DNA of 14,123 nucleotides, from assembly GCA_020722645.1 (NCBI GenBank), contig DYKL01000054.1, positions 1 to 14,123 on the forward strand, in the 5' to 3' direction. Below the pieces are notes generated by a model, which had not been told where the DNA came from, made no database searches, and worked only from the letters and a program-made list of their open reading frames with translations. Position numbers and translations under genes: made by a program. Below are positions 6,588 to 13,696 of this stretch, piece after piece (position 1 is the first letter of the stretch; each line of letters begins with the position of its first letter). This stretch comes from Acetofilamentum sp. GTDB lineage: Bacteria > Bacteroidota > Bacteroidia > Bacteroidales > JAFGUD01.

Positions 6588-8195
6588 TTACATTCTAAAA
6601 ACGCCATATTTAGTTTCTTCATCAATATTATTTTTAGAAATTGCTATTGCCAATCCAATAATTTTACGAGTATCAATTGGGTCGATAATACCGTCGTCCC
6701 ATAAACGCGAAGTACTGTAATAAGCACTGCCTTCTTCTTCGTACTTATCGAGTATTTCTTTACGAATTTTTTCTATTTCATCAAGATTAACATCTTTACC
6801 TTCGGCTTTCATTTTTTCTTGGGTAATAGTAATAAGAACGTTAGCAGCTTGCTCACCGCCCATAACAGAAATTTTCGAGTTCGGATACATAAATAAAAAT
6901 CTTGGGTCGTAAGCTCTACCAGCCATAGCATAATTACCTGCACCAAACGAACCACCAAAAACAACAGTAAATTTCGGTACATTTGCATTTGCTACTGCAT
7001 GAACGAATTTTGCACCGTCTCTGGCAATTCCGTTACGTTCGTATTGTTTGCCAACTATGAAGCCTGTAATATTTTGCAAAAACAAAATAGGGATGTTTCT
7101 GGAAGTACAAAGTTCAACGAAATGAGCACCTTTTAAAGCTGTTTCAGAAAAAAGAACACCATTGTTTGCAATTATTCCGACATTGTATCCCATAATTTTA
7201 GCAAATCCTGTAGTAATAGTTGGAGCATATCTAGCTTTAAATTCCTGAAATCTGCTACCATCAACAATTCTTGCAATAATTTCTTTGCTGTCAACAGGTT
7301 TTTTCAGGTCAATGGGTAAAATTCCGTATAACTCTTCCGGGTCGTAATAAGGGGGCTCAATAGAATTAATTTCCGTCTTTTCATAGTGAGTATCGGGTAT
7401 AGTTTCAAATATATTTCTACATATTTCAATCGCGTGAGCATCATTCATTGCCAAGTGGTCAGCAACACCTGAAATAGAAGTATGAACATCAGCACCACCA
7501 AGTTCTTCGGCAGAAACCTCTTCGCCTGTTGCAGCTTTTACAAGAGGAGGTCCTCCGATAAAAATAGTACCTTGATTTTTCACAATTATTGTTTCATCAC
7601 TCATTGCCGGAACATAAGCTCCACCGGCAGTACACGAGCCCATAACAATAGATATTTGAGGAATTTTTTTAGCTGAAAGGCGAGCCTGATTGTAAAAAAA
7701 GCGTCCAAAGTCAAATTTATCAGGAAAAACATTTGCTTGTTCAGGTAAAAAAACACCACCCGAATCAACCATATATACACACGGCAGATGATTTTCCATT
7801 GCAATTTCTTGTGCTCTGATGTGTTTTTTTATTGTTTGACGTATGTATGTTCCTCCTTTTACTGTTGCATCATTTGCAATAATAATAGTTTCTTTTCCGT
7901 GAATTACTCCAATGCCTGTAACAATTCCTGCAGAAGGAAAACTATTGTCATACTGATTAAAACTTGCAAGAGCAGAAAGTTCTATAAATGGTGTATTTTT
8001 ATCAATCAAAAGTTCGATACGTTCACGGGCTAATAATTTTCCGCGTTTTTTGTGTCGTTCTCTCGAAGATTCCGGACCACCTTTGCTGACTTCGTTTAAA
8101 ATTGTTTTATACTTATTTAGGATTTTCAAATATTCTGATTTATTTTGTTTAAAAGTATCAGAATTTATGTCAATCTGCGATTTGATGCGGTTCAT
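6588..8195 (-). CDS. mccB: Methylcrotonyl-CoA carboxylase, carboxyltransferase subunit
   Basis: Carboxyltransferase (beta) subunit that moves the carboxyl group from biotin to 3-methylcrotonyl-CoA in leucine breakdown. The 535 residues are the normal length. The family signatures are strong: an early KRGKLLARERIELL segment (51-64), AGIVTGIGVIHGKETIIIAND (89-109), VMGSCTAGGAYVPAMSDE near 184-201, GGPPLVKAATGEEVSAEELGGADVH and, in the C-terminal half, GGSFGAGNYAMAGRAYDPRF and YPNSKISVMGGEQAANVL. The GPPLVKAATGE and AMAGRAYDPRF blocks are characteristic of methylcrotonyl-CoA rather than propionyl-CoA carboxylases. It is first in the minus-strand gene set, with a promoter candidate 46 bases upstream of its ATG, and is followed by the hydratase after 64 bases. 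Confidence 0.94.
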   Translation of the reverse strand: MNRIKSQIDINSDTFKQNKSEYLKILNKYKTILNEVSKGGPESSRERHKKRGKLLARERIELLIDKNTPFIELSALASFNQYDNSFPSAGIVTGIGVIHGKETIIIANDATVKGGTYIRQTIKKHIRAQEIAMENHLPCVYMVDSGGVFLPEQANVFPDKFDFGRFFYNQARLSAKKIPQISIVMGSCTAGGAYVPAMSDETIIVKNQGTIFIGGPPLVKAATGEEVSAEELGGADVHTSISGVADHLAMNDAHAIEICRNIFETIPDTHYEKTEINSIEPPYYDPEELYGILPIDLKKPVDSKEIIARIVDGSRFQEFKARYAPTITTGFAKIMGYNVGIIANNGVLFSETALKGAHFVELCTSRNIPILFLQNITGFIVGKQYERNGIARDGAKFVHAVANANVPKFTVVFGGSFGAGNYAMAGRAYDPRFLFMYPNSKISVMGGEQAANVLITITQEKMKAEGKDVNLDEIEKIRKEILDKYEEEGSAYYSTSRLWDDGIIDPIDTRKIIGLAIAISKNNIDEETKYGVFRM

Positions 8196-8240
8196 TTTAA
8201 ATGTTTTAAGATTTTAACTATCAATAAATTTTAATCGAAA

Positions 8241-8269
8241 CAAATATATTATATTATATATAATTCAAA
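8241..8269 (-). promoter_or_regulatory. Bacteroidota-type promoter for mccB
   Basis: Read on the minus strand: TTTG (8269-8266), a 17-base spacer, then TATATTTG (8248-8241), which fits the TAnnTTTG -7 box of Bacteroidota. Transcription would start near 8236 and the mccB ATG is at 8195, leaving a leader of about 40 bases. The spacer is at the short end of what is accepted for these promoters. Confidence 0.55.
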
Positions 8270-8292
8270 AAAATTTTTTTTATTAAAAGAAG

Positions 8293-8309
8293 GAGTACGG
8301 TCTAAAAAG
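8293..8309. repeat. Solitary copy of the 8514-8622 element end
   Basis: GAGTACGGTCTAAAAAG matches the reverse complement of 8606-8622 (GAGTCCGGTTTAAAAAG) at 15 of 17 positions. A third related copy, CCGGTATAAAAAG, is at 8517-8529. It looks like an isolated end or a decayed second copy of the same small element. Confidence 0.55.
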
Positions 8310-8513
8310 CCTGTTTTAATTCAGCCAAAAAATCTATATAGTGCTTGAAAAAAAACCGCTTAACAAATTGTATATCAATTATTTGCAGAGTTAAAATATT
8401 TCTGAATATTTTTAAAAAAGTTGTTAAAATATTTTGTGGATTTAATTTAAATGCTTAATTTTGAGAAATTTGAATGAATTAATTTTTCTATCAAAATCCA
8501 ATTTCAACCAAAG

Positions 8514-8622
8514 GGCCCGGTATAAAAAGATTAATTTGTGAAAATCGTAAATTGTAATATATTGATTAATAATTTATTAATTTGTGAAATTCGTGGCAAA
8601 AAGACCTTTTTAAACCGGACTC
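8514..8622. mobile_element. Small MITE-like element with candidate target duplication
   Basis: CCGGTATAAAAAG (8517-8529) and CTTTTTAAACCGG (8606-8618) are inverted copies with 12 of 13 matches and mark the ends of a roughly 109-bp unit. The 7-base sequence ACCAAAG stands directly outside both ends (8507-8513 and 8623-8629), as a target-site duplication would. Inside are two direct copies of TTAATTTGTGAAAWTCGT (8531-8548 and 8577-8594; 17 of 18 identical). No protein is encoded. I infer a non-autonomous transposable element; the mobilising transposase is unknown. Confidence 0.55.
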
Positions 8623-8648
8623 ACCAAAGATTCAAAAAAAATTAAAAT

Positions 8649-9161
8649 ATGAGAAATAGATTCGATGCACAATATTCAATTTACACATTAAAAATTGAAG
8701 ATTTGAAAATTAATCAAAAATCGCGAGATGCTACATCAAAATTATTCATAGCATTAAAAGAACTATACACAAATCTTGAATATAACAATCAGTTATTCAG
8801 TATTTTAGAAGATGCGATTTTAAAAGGGAAACAAGAAATAGGACGCAAAGGCATGAATTTGTGGCAAATTTTTGTACTTGCTCAAACACGTTTAGCCCTC
8901 AATATCAGTTATGATAGATTGCATTGGATGGTTGATAATGACACAGCACTACGCCAACTACTTGGCATAGAGACAGATTACAGATATGAAAAAATAACTT
9001 TTGAGTACCAAAACATTGTAGATAATGTAAAATTGTTAGATGATTCTACTTTTTTGAAAATCAATGATTTAATAGTTAGATTTGGACACGATGTCTTTAA
9101 AATCGGGGCAGAACTCATCAAACGGCAAAGACAGAAAGAAAAACTAAGTCAAGCTGCCTAA
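8649..9161 (+). pseudogene. Truncated ISNCY-type transposase
   Basis: 170 residues corresponding to the N-terminal part of the ISNCY (IS1202-like) transposases. The family signature is clear in the central stretch: the GRKGMNLWQIFVLAQTRLAL segment at 84-103, then NISYDRLHWMVDNDTALRQLLGI (104-126), and the NVKLLDDSTFLKINDLIVRFGHDVFK stretch at about 131-156. Full-length members run to roughly 400-470 residues, and the region that normally follows (with an ETN-V/I-H block and the catalytic core) is absent. The frame instead ends with about 14 basic residues (LIKRQRQKEKLSQAA). That tail could be the authentic C-terminus after an internal deletion, or out-of-family sequence; I cannot tell which. 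No continuation is visible in other frames before 9340 and no full terminal inverted repeat was found. It is probably inactive as a transposase. Confidence 0.75.
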
Positions 9162-9221
9162 AAAACAAATAAAGTGCTATCTTTTAGAGTATTATGTGTA
9201 GAGCTATGTTCAAAATTGAAC

Positions 9222-9247
9222 AAAATGCAAAATAAACATTGCATTTT
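9222..9247 (+). terminator. Hairpin downstream of the transposase remnant
   Basis: AAAATGCAA (9222-9230) pairs perfectly with TTGCATTTT (9239-9247) across an 8-base loop, and the arm ends in five T residues. It lies about 60 bases after the stop at 9161. The stem is A/T-dominated, so termination strength is doubtful. A separate 6-bp pairing, GTTCAA/TTGAAC, lies just upstream (9209-9222). Confidence 0.3.
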
Positions 9248-9338
9248 TGAAAAAAATTTGTTTTATAAAAAAAAATAATTTTTGACAAAAAAATGACAAA
9301 CATAAATGTCAATTAAAGTTTACAAAATTCATATTTTT

Positions 9339-9466
9339 CCTTAAATCCGCAAGTCTTTTCGTAAGTGGTTGCAGGTGAAAACACCTGCAACATGCAGTTT
9401 GCACCAGTCAGGTGTTTTCACCTGACTGAATTTTAGATATATAAGTATAGACATACGGATTTAAGG
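9339..9466. mobile_element. 128-bp palindromic MITE-like element with twin hairpins
   Basis: The ends are perfect 11-bp inverted repeats, CCTTAAATCCG (9339-9349) and CGGATTTAAGG (9456-9466), and pairing continues imperfectly inwards for about 15 more bases. The middle holds two perfect 10-bp hairpins: GTTGCAGGTG/CACCTGCAAC with an AAAA loop (9368-9391) and CAGTCAGGTG/CACCTGACTG with a TTTT loop (9405-9428). The core of the second is the reverse complement of the first. T runs flank both sides (9334-9338, 9467-9472) and might be a target duplication. No coding capacity. A non-autonomous transposon or a REP-like doublet are both possible. Confidence 0.65.
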
Positions 9467-9500
9467 TTTTTTAAAAAAATATGGATTTTTCTTGCAGACA

Positions 9501-9531
9501 CTTGATAGATATTTATTTTTTTTTATCTTTG
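9501..9531 (+). promoter_or_regulatory. Bacteroidota-type promoter for the SiaC-like gene
   Basis: CTTG (9501-9504), a 19-base spacer, then TATCTTTG (9524-9531) match the -33/-7 pair of the Bacteroidota primary sigma factor. Transcription would start near 9537, leaving a leader of about 105 bases before the ATG at 9642. The same nine-base core, TATCTTTGC, is found in front of the phosphatase gene on the other strand. Confidence 0.7.
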
Positions 9532-9544
9532 CAAAAAAAAGAAT

Positions 9545-9606
9545 ATGAAATAGCCATAAGCAAAAATTTGCAAACTAACCGCAAGTAATTATTTATGGCA
9601 TATTAC
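9545..9606 (+). promoter_or_regulatory. Foldable leader of the SiaC-like mRNA
   Basis: Within the roughly 105-base leader, GCCATAA (9553-9559) pairs with TTATGGC (9593-9599), and pairing can extend outwards with bulges (ATGAAATA against TATTACAT). Inside, GCAAA/TTTGC (9560-9571) forms a second small hairpin. It could influence mRNA stability or ribosome access. No known riboswitch class is recognised. Confidence 0.3.
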
Positions 9607-9641
9607 ATGTGACATTAATTTAAAAATTAAAAAATAAACAC

Positions 9642-10022
9642 ATGAAACCTTATAAAGTTGAAAAAACTGAAACTACTCCAATTGTACATTTGGACAAAGA
9701 AAAATCTATTTTTAAAATAGAAGGTATGTCAATAACTGAAAATGCTTTTGAATTTTATGAACCGATAATAAATTGGCTTAACGAATACGCAATCAATCCT
9801 AACGATAAAACTATTTTTGAAATTAATATCACTTACTTTAATTCAGTATCTGCCCTTTATATCGCAAAAGTAATAAAAGTTTTGAAGGATATATACTTGA
9901 ACAAAAAAGATGTAATCTTAAAATGGTTTTACAATGAAGATGATTCAGAGATGCAAGAACACGGCATAGGATTGGAAACCGTTTTTAAAATACCTATTGA
10001 ACTAATACAGAACAAACAATAA
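9642..10022 (+). CDS. SiaC-like (DUF1987) regulatory phosphoprotein
   Basis: 126-residue cytoplasmic protein of the DUF1987/SiaC family. In Pseudomonas aeruginosa SiaC is phosphorylated by SiaB, dephosphorylated by the PP2C-type membrane phosphatase SiaA, and controls the diguanylate cyclase SiaD. The family features are visible: FKIEGMSITENAFEFYEPIINWLNEY in pieces between 24 and 49, the central INITYFNSVSALYIAKV (61-77), and VILKWFYNEDDSEMQEHGIGLE near 91-112. Ser68 in YFNSVS stands where SiaC has its phosphorylated threonine; this alignment is by eye. No signal peptide or membrane segment. It has its own promoter and converges on a gene pair whose first member is a SpoIIE/PP2C phosphatase. 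No SiaB-like kinase or SiaD-like cyclase is in the window. The family call is strong; the biological role is inferred. Confidence 0.82.
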   Translation: MKPYKVEKTETTPIVHLDKEKSIFKIEGMSITENAFEFYEPIINWLNEYAINPNDKTIFEINITYFNSVSALYIAKVIKVLKDIYLNKKDVILKWFYNEDDSEMQEHGIGLETVFKIPIELIQNKQ

Positions 10023-10037
10023 AAATCATTTGTTCTG
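10008..10037. terminator. Hairpin between the convergent genes
   Basis: CAGAACAAA (10008-10016) pairs perfectly with TTTGTTCTG (10029-10037) across a 12-base loop. The left arm lies within the last codons of the SiaC-like gene. The site lies between two genes that converge, so it could act on either transcript. On the plus strand the T-tract comes 10 bases later (10048-10054), which is not the classical arrangement. Confidence 0.35.
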
Positions 10038-10054
10038 CACAAGTTCATTTTTTT

Positions 10055-11800
10055 CTAATTTACGATAAATTTTATTTCATAACTTGACATATTGTTAAGC
10101 ATGTCATAAGCTTCAATTATTACCGTATTTTCCCCCTTACTAAAACCTTTAATATAGTTTTTGTAAATCAGTTTTTCTCCACCATTTACAGAATAGTATA
10201 TATTGGTAACACCTGTTAGATCATCTTGAACAGTAACAAAAAGAAAAACTCCCGAAGGGTAAACTTCAATATTACCTTTCACAGAAGAAGGAACAACACT
10301 GAATTTATGTCCAATAACAGGACCAGAGTTGTCTAGTATTACATTAAACGTTTTAATGTTCCTATTGTTTACGTTATCGTACCCAAAATATTCTATTTTA
10401 TGTTCCCCTGTTTTTAAACTTTCCAAAGTAAAAGGAGAAGAATATGGTGTTTCTTTAAGCTCTCCGTCAAGACTATAAGAAATATACTGCAAACCGGATT
10501 CAGGGTCAGTTGCAGAAAGGTTAATTTTAGAATTTGGACCTATAAAAACAGTATCATTTCGGGAGTACTTATCTCCTGAAATAAAATGAGATAAAGCAGG
10601 ACCAGTCAAATCCACATATATTTTGTCAACTTTCATTTGATATTCCAAATATTTTTGAGAATATTCGTCAGTTGTAGTATTATCTGTGCTGTCAACTGCA
10701 AAATATTTCACAATATGCCAGCCGGGTTCATTTGGCATATAAAATGGGTCAACATATTCATTAAAATCTGAACCATCAACAGAATACAAAACATTTTTCA
10801 CTCCGGCTTTGTTATCTATTGAAGTAATTTTAAACTTAGTTCTTCCTGAAAAATAAATTTTATCTTCTACAACAAATTTATCTCCCAAAATGTCTGATAC
10901 TGTTATAGGTGCTGATTTATCAAGATAAAAACTAAAAGTCTGAACATCTTCTTTATTACCAACCTTATCAACAGAATAAAATTTCAACAAATGATCACCG
11001 TCATTTAATGTTATTAGAGGAATTGATGTACCCTTATAATATAAAACCTCAGAAAGACTATCTATTTGATAATAAGTTTGTTTTACTCCAGAAACATTAT
11101 CTTTGGCATCTATATATATTTTGGTTGTTAATGAAACGATATTCTCATTTCCTAAGCTGACTCCTGTAATTGTACAAGACGATGAAGGAGCAGTCAAATC
11201 AATGCTAAAATCTATTTCTTTTGGCTCTTCTGCGTTTCCGACATTATCAACTGCAAAAAACTTTAATTTTTGTTCACCTTCTTTATTAAATAAAATATTC
11301 CCGCCATAAATACGATAAGCCTCTCCATTAATAGAATAATAAATATCTTTTGTTTTGCTTATATAATCAGAACTTTTTAAAGAAACAATTAAATTTGGTC
11401 CGTAAATTATTTTTCCGCCAATATTAACAGATATAGCTTGTTTGAAAGAAGCTATTGTTTTTGGTGGCTGTCCGTCAGCATAAACTTCCCACAACACTTC
11501 TTGTTTTGGATAAGCGTATTCTCTTGTTTGCTTGTCAACAGCCCATTTGGTTCGGATATAATTTATACCTTCGGTGTCAAAATAAAAAGGACTTGCATAT
11601 TTTTCACTAATTTTACTTTCAAGAATTTCACCGTTACTACCGTCAGGATTTGGAGACAAAGAAATATAAACCGGCAAATCTTTGTTCCAGTACAAATTGT
11701 TAGCACTATCTCTATAATTAGTTTTCTGAAATTTAGGAACTTCTTGCGAATAAGAATAAAATCCCATAAAAATTGTTAAAAAAGTCAATATATTTTTCAT
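10055..11800 (-). CDS. Secreted protein with OmpL47-like repeats
   Basis: 581-residue protein with a signal peptide (about 1-19, a hydrophobic core after MKN and a likely cut before EVPKF). Residues of about 35-115 resemble a chitobiase C-terminal-like beta domain. About five beta-sandwich repeats of OmpL47 type follow, near 115-205, 205-300, 305-400, 405-490 and 495-581. Each has an I-Y-Y/Y-S-(V/L)-(D/N)-G core and an FFAVDNVGN-like stretch (the last repeat has EAYDMLNN), and the intermediate ones end in LD-x-S/T-x-P. It probably functions in the periplasm or at the cell surface; no C-terminal sorting domain or lipoprotein cysteine is seen. Its ATG overlaps the TGA of the phosphatase gene by 4 bases (ATGA), so the two are translationally coupled. 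Binding partner unknown; such repeats are usually adhesive or spacer-like. Confidence 0.75.
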   Translation of the reverse strand: MKNILTFLTIFMGFYSYSQEVPKFQKTNYRDSANNLYWNKDLPVYISLSPNPDGSNGEILESKISEKYASPFYFDTEGINYIRTKWAVDKQTREYAYPKQEVLWEVYADGQPPKTIASFKQAISVNIGGKIIYGPNLIVSLKSSDYISKTKDIYYSINGEAYRIYGGNILFNKEGEQKLKFFAVDNVGNAEEPKEIDFSIDLTAPSSSCTITGVSLGNENIVSLTTKIYIDAKDNVSGVKQTYYQIDSLSEVLYYKGTSIPLITLNDGDHLLKFYSVDKVGNKEDVQTFSFYLDKSAPITVSDILGDKFVVEDKIYFSGRTKFKITSIDNKAGVKNVLYSVDGSDFNEYVDPFYMPNEPGWHIVKYFAVDSTDNTTTDEYSQKYLEYQMKVDKIYVDLTGPALSHFISGDKYSRNDTVFIGPNSKINLSATDPESGLQYISYSLDGELKETPYSSPFTLESLKTGEHKIEYFGYDNVNNRNIKTFNVILDNSGPVIGHKFSVVPSSVKGNIEVYPSGVFLFVTVQDDLTGVTNIYYSVNGGEKLIYKNYIKGFSKGENTVIIEAYDMLNNMSSYEIKFIVN

Positions 11801-13677
11801 TTGTTTAATTTTTTATTTCCATTTAATTGAAACCCAAGCATTATTATATCATCTGTTTGAGGACAGTCATCTTTCCATTTTGTTATATCATCTTTCAAAA
11901 AAATTTCCTGATTTTTGCCATTTGTTTCAAAGATGTTTTTTAGGTTTTCTAATAATCTTTTTCTTGAATATTTTTTCTTATTTGAATCAAATTGGTCTGT
12001 AAATCCGTCAGAAAACATATAGCACCAAGTTTTTTCCTTGATTTCAAATGTATTTGATGTAAAGTTTTTATTTTTGTTTTCAACAACAACCGAAAGCCCA
12101 ATTGAAGCCCGAACTGCATCTACATAATTTATTTTATCTTGTGTTACTATAACTAATGGATTTCTTGCTCCGGAGAATATAATCAAATCATTTTCTTTAC
12201 TAATTTTACAAACAGACACATCCATACCATCGTTTACTTCTGTTTTTCCCTGATTAAGCATCAAAAAATATTGTTTGTCCAATTCTACAATAATTTCAGA
12301 AGGTTCGTAAATTTCTCTGTCAATAATTATTGTGTTTAATATATTGGCTCCCAAAACAGTTAAAAAAGCACCGGGAACACCATGACCTGTGCAATCACCA
12401 ACAATAATTATTTTTTCGTCACCGGCAATTTTTTTGAAATAATAAAAATCGCCTGAAACAATATCTCTTGGCATATAAATTAAAAAAGAATCATTAAACA
12501 AAATGTTTAAATCGGTACTTCCGGATAAAATAGCTTTCTGAATACGCCTTGCATAAGTAATACTTGATGTAATTTCATTATTCTTATTGTCCAATAATTT
12601 ATTTGCGTTTAATAATTCATCTCTTTGTGTTGATATTTCTTCTTTTTGTTGATTTATTAGTGCATTCTTTTGAACTAATAACTTATTTAGTTTATTTTTT
12701 TGTCTGAACATGAAGTACAAAAACAACATTGAAATCAAAACGAGTACCAAAGCAATTGAAATAATAAGAATCACCAACTTTTGAGTCTTTTTGTCTTCAA
12801 TTAGTTGTAAGTTTTCTAAATTTTGAATTTGATTTTTTTGTTTGATAATTTCATAAGCCATTTCTTGTTTAGAAAGAGAATCTATTAAATTCTGCTGTTC
12901 TGTTGTTATTTCTCCTATTTCTTCGTCTTTTTGCTTGATAATCCAGTTTTGTTTTTCCAACTGCAAATTTTTATTCTCATTTTCAAGTTCTAATAATTGT
13001 TTTTGCAAAATTTCTTTTTGGAGTTTTTCATTACTTTCTGTAATAACTTTATCTGTAACATAGTCATTAAAAGTTTTATAATACTCGTAATAATACATAG
13101 CTTTATCTGTATTGCCAGCTTTTTGGTATGTTTCCGAAAGCATTCCGTATATGCTTCTCATCTGTTCTTCATCATTCATTTCTCTTGCATACGTAAGAGC
13201 CTCTTCTAATTTAATGACCGATTCGTCGTATCTTGACATTTTATTAAGCACAACCGATTCATTAATCAAAGCTGAAATAATACCTATTTTTTCTTTATTG
13301 GATTTTCTTACAGCAAGGGTTTTTTCAAAATAATCTAATGACTTTTGATAATCCCCTTTATCTGCATAAATTAAGGCAAGATTACTATTAATTCCGGCTA
13401 TTCCGTTTTGATTTCCTAATTGTTTGTTTAATTCTAAAGAACGACTGTAATATTGTATGGCATCGTCAAAATAGTTATGTTTCCAATACAAAACAGCATT
13501 CAAATCTAAATTTCTACTTGCTTCTTTTTTATCTCCTTGGGTAAAAAACTCCTCGTAGCGTTGATTATTTTCAACTATTGATGCAGAATCTGAACGAGAA
13601 AAAGGTATTTGAATTTGTGCAAAAACGCTATTAACAAGCAAGAATAAAAGAATAAACAAATATAATATTGTTTTCAT
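11797..13677 (-). CDS. TPR-sensor membrane phosphatase with SpoIIE/PP2C domain
   Basis: 626 residues in five parts: a signal peptide (1-20, ending VFA before QIQIP); a TPR region of about 50-205 with helix pairs such as AGINSNLALIYADKGDYQKS (94-113); a long coiled coil (about 213-295); one membrane helix (301-324); and a short cytoplasmic coiled coil (330-370) leading through ITYARRIQKAIL into a SpoIIE-type Ser/Thr phosphatase domain (about 395-618). The metal-binding and catalytic aspartates are all present: SGD (408-410), GDCTGHGVPGAF (427-438), DGMD (483-486), SDG (556-558) and QTDDI (607-611). The sensor half is periplasmic and the phosphatase cytoplasmic. SpoIIE phosphatases act on phosphorylated anti-sigma-antagonist-like or SiaC-like proteins; a SiaC-like gene converges on it from the other side. 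It is coupled to the OmpL47-like gene by an ATGA overlap and has its own promoter at 13697-13727. Confidence 0.88.
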   Translation of the reverse strand: MKTILYLFILLFLLVNSVFAQIQIPFSRSDSASIVENNQRYEEFFTQGDKKEASRNLDLNAVLYWKHNYFDDAIQYYSRSLELNKQLGNQNGIAGINSNLALIYADKGDYQKSLDYFEKTLAVRKSNKEKIGIISALINESVVLNKMSRYDESVIKLEEALTYAREMNDEEQMRSIYGMLSETYQKAGNTDKAMYYYEYYKTFNDYVTDKVITESNEKLQKEILQKQLLELENENKNLQLEKQNWIIKQKDEEIGEITTEQQNLIDSLSKQEMAYEIIKQKNQIQNLENLQLIEDKKTQKLVILIISIALVLVLISMLFLYFMFRQKNKLNKLLVQKNALINQQKEEISTQRDELLNANKLLDNKNNEITSSITYARRIQKAILSGSTDLNILFNDSFLIYMPRDIVSGDFYYFKKIAGDEKIIIVGDCTGHGVPGAFLTVLGANILNTIIIDREIYEPSEIIVELDKQYFLMLNQGKTEVNDGMDVSVCKISKENDLIIFSGARNPLVIVTQDKINYVDAVRASIGLSVVVENKNKNFTSNTFEIKEKTWCYMFSDGFTDQFDSNKKKYSRKRLLENLKNIFETNGKNQEIFLKDDITKWKDDCPQTDDIIMLGFQLNGNKKLNK

Positions 13678-13696
13678 TTATTAAAATTTAGAATAG

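Larger units (their letters stand above)
8196..8648. other. Divergent intergenic region with mcc promoter and mobile remnants
   Basis: These 453 bases separate minus-strand mccB from a plus-strand transposase remnant. The mccB side holds a promoter candidate (8241-8269). The centre is AT-rich, with no reading frame recognised. The right half holds a short element with inverted ends (8514-8622), and at 8293-8309 there is a separate copy of the same end sequence. Both are listed separately. Confidence 0.6.
9162..9641. other. Gene-free region with palindromic elements and siaC leader
   Basis: 480 bases with no recognised gene. From left to right: a small AT-rich hairpin (9222-9247), a very AT-rich stretch, a 128-bp palindromic element (9339-9466), a promoter (9501-9531) and a leader of about 100 bases for the SiaC-like gene. 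These are listed separately. Confidence 0.6.

Noticed and set aside
8649..9161. Complete insertion sequence around the ISNCY remnant
   Set aside because: The left-side inverted sequences (8606-8622) have no partner downstream of 9161, and the catalytic part of the transposase is missing, so no intact element can be bounded.
9209..9222. Near-palindrome GTTCAAAATTGAAC as an operator
   Set aside because: A 6-bp inverted repeat in very AT-rich DNA is expected by chance, and no promoter is next to it.
9368..9428. CRISPR array
   Set aside because: There are only two hairpins and they are inverted relative to each other; no regularly spaced direct repeats and no cas genes.
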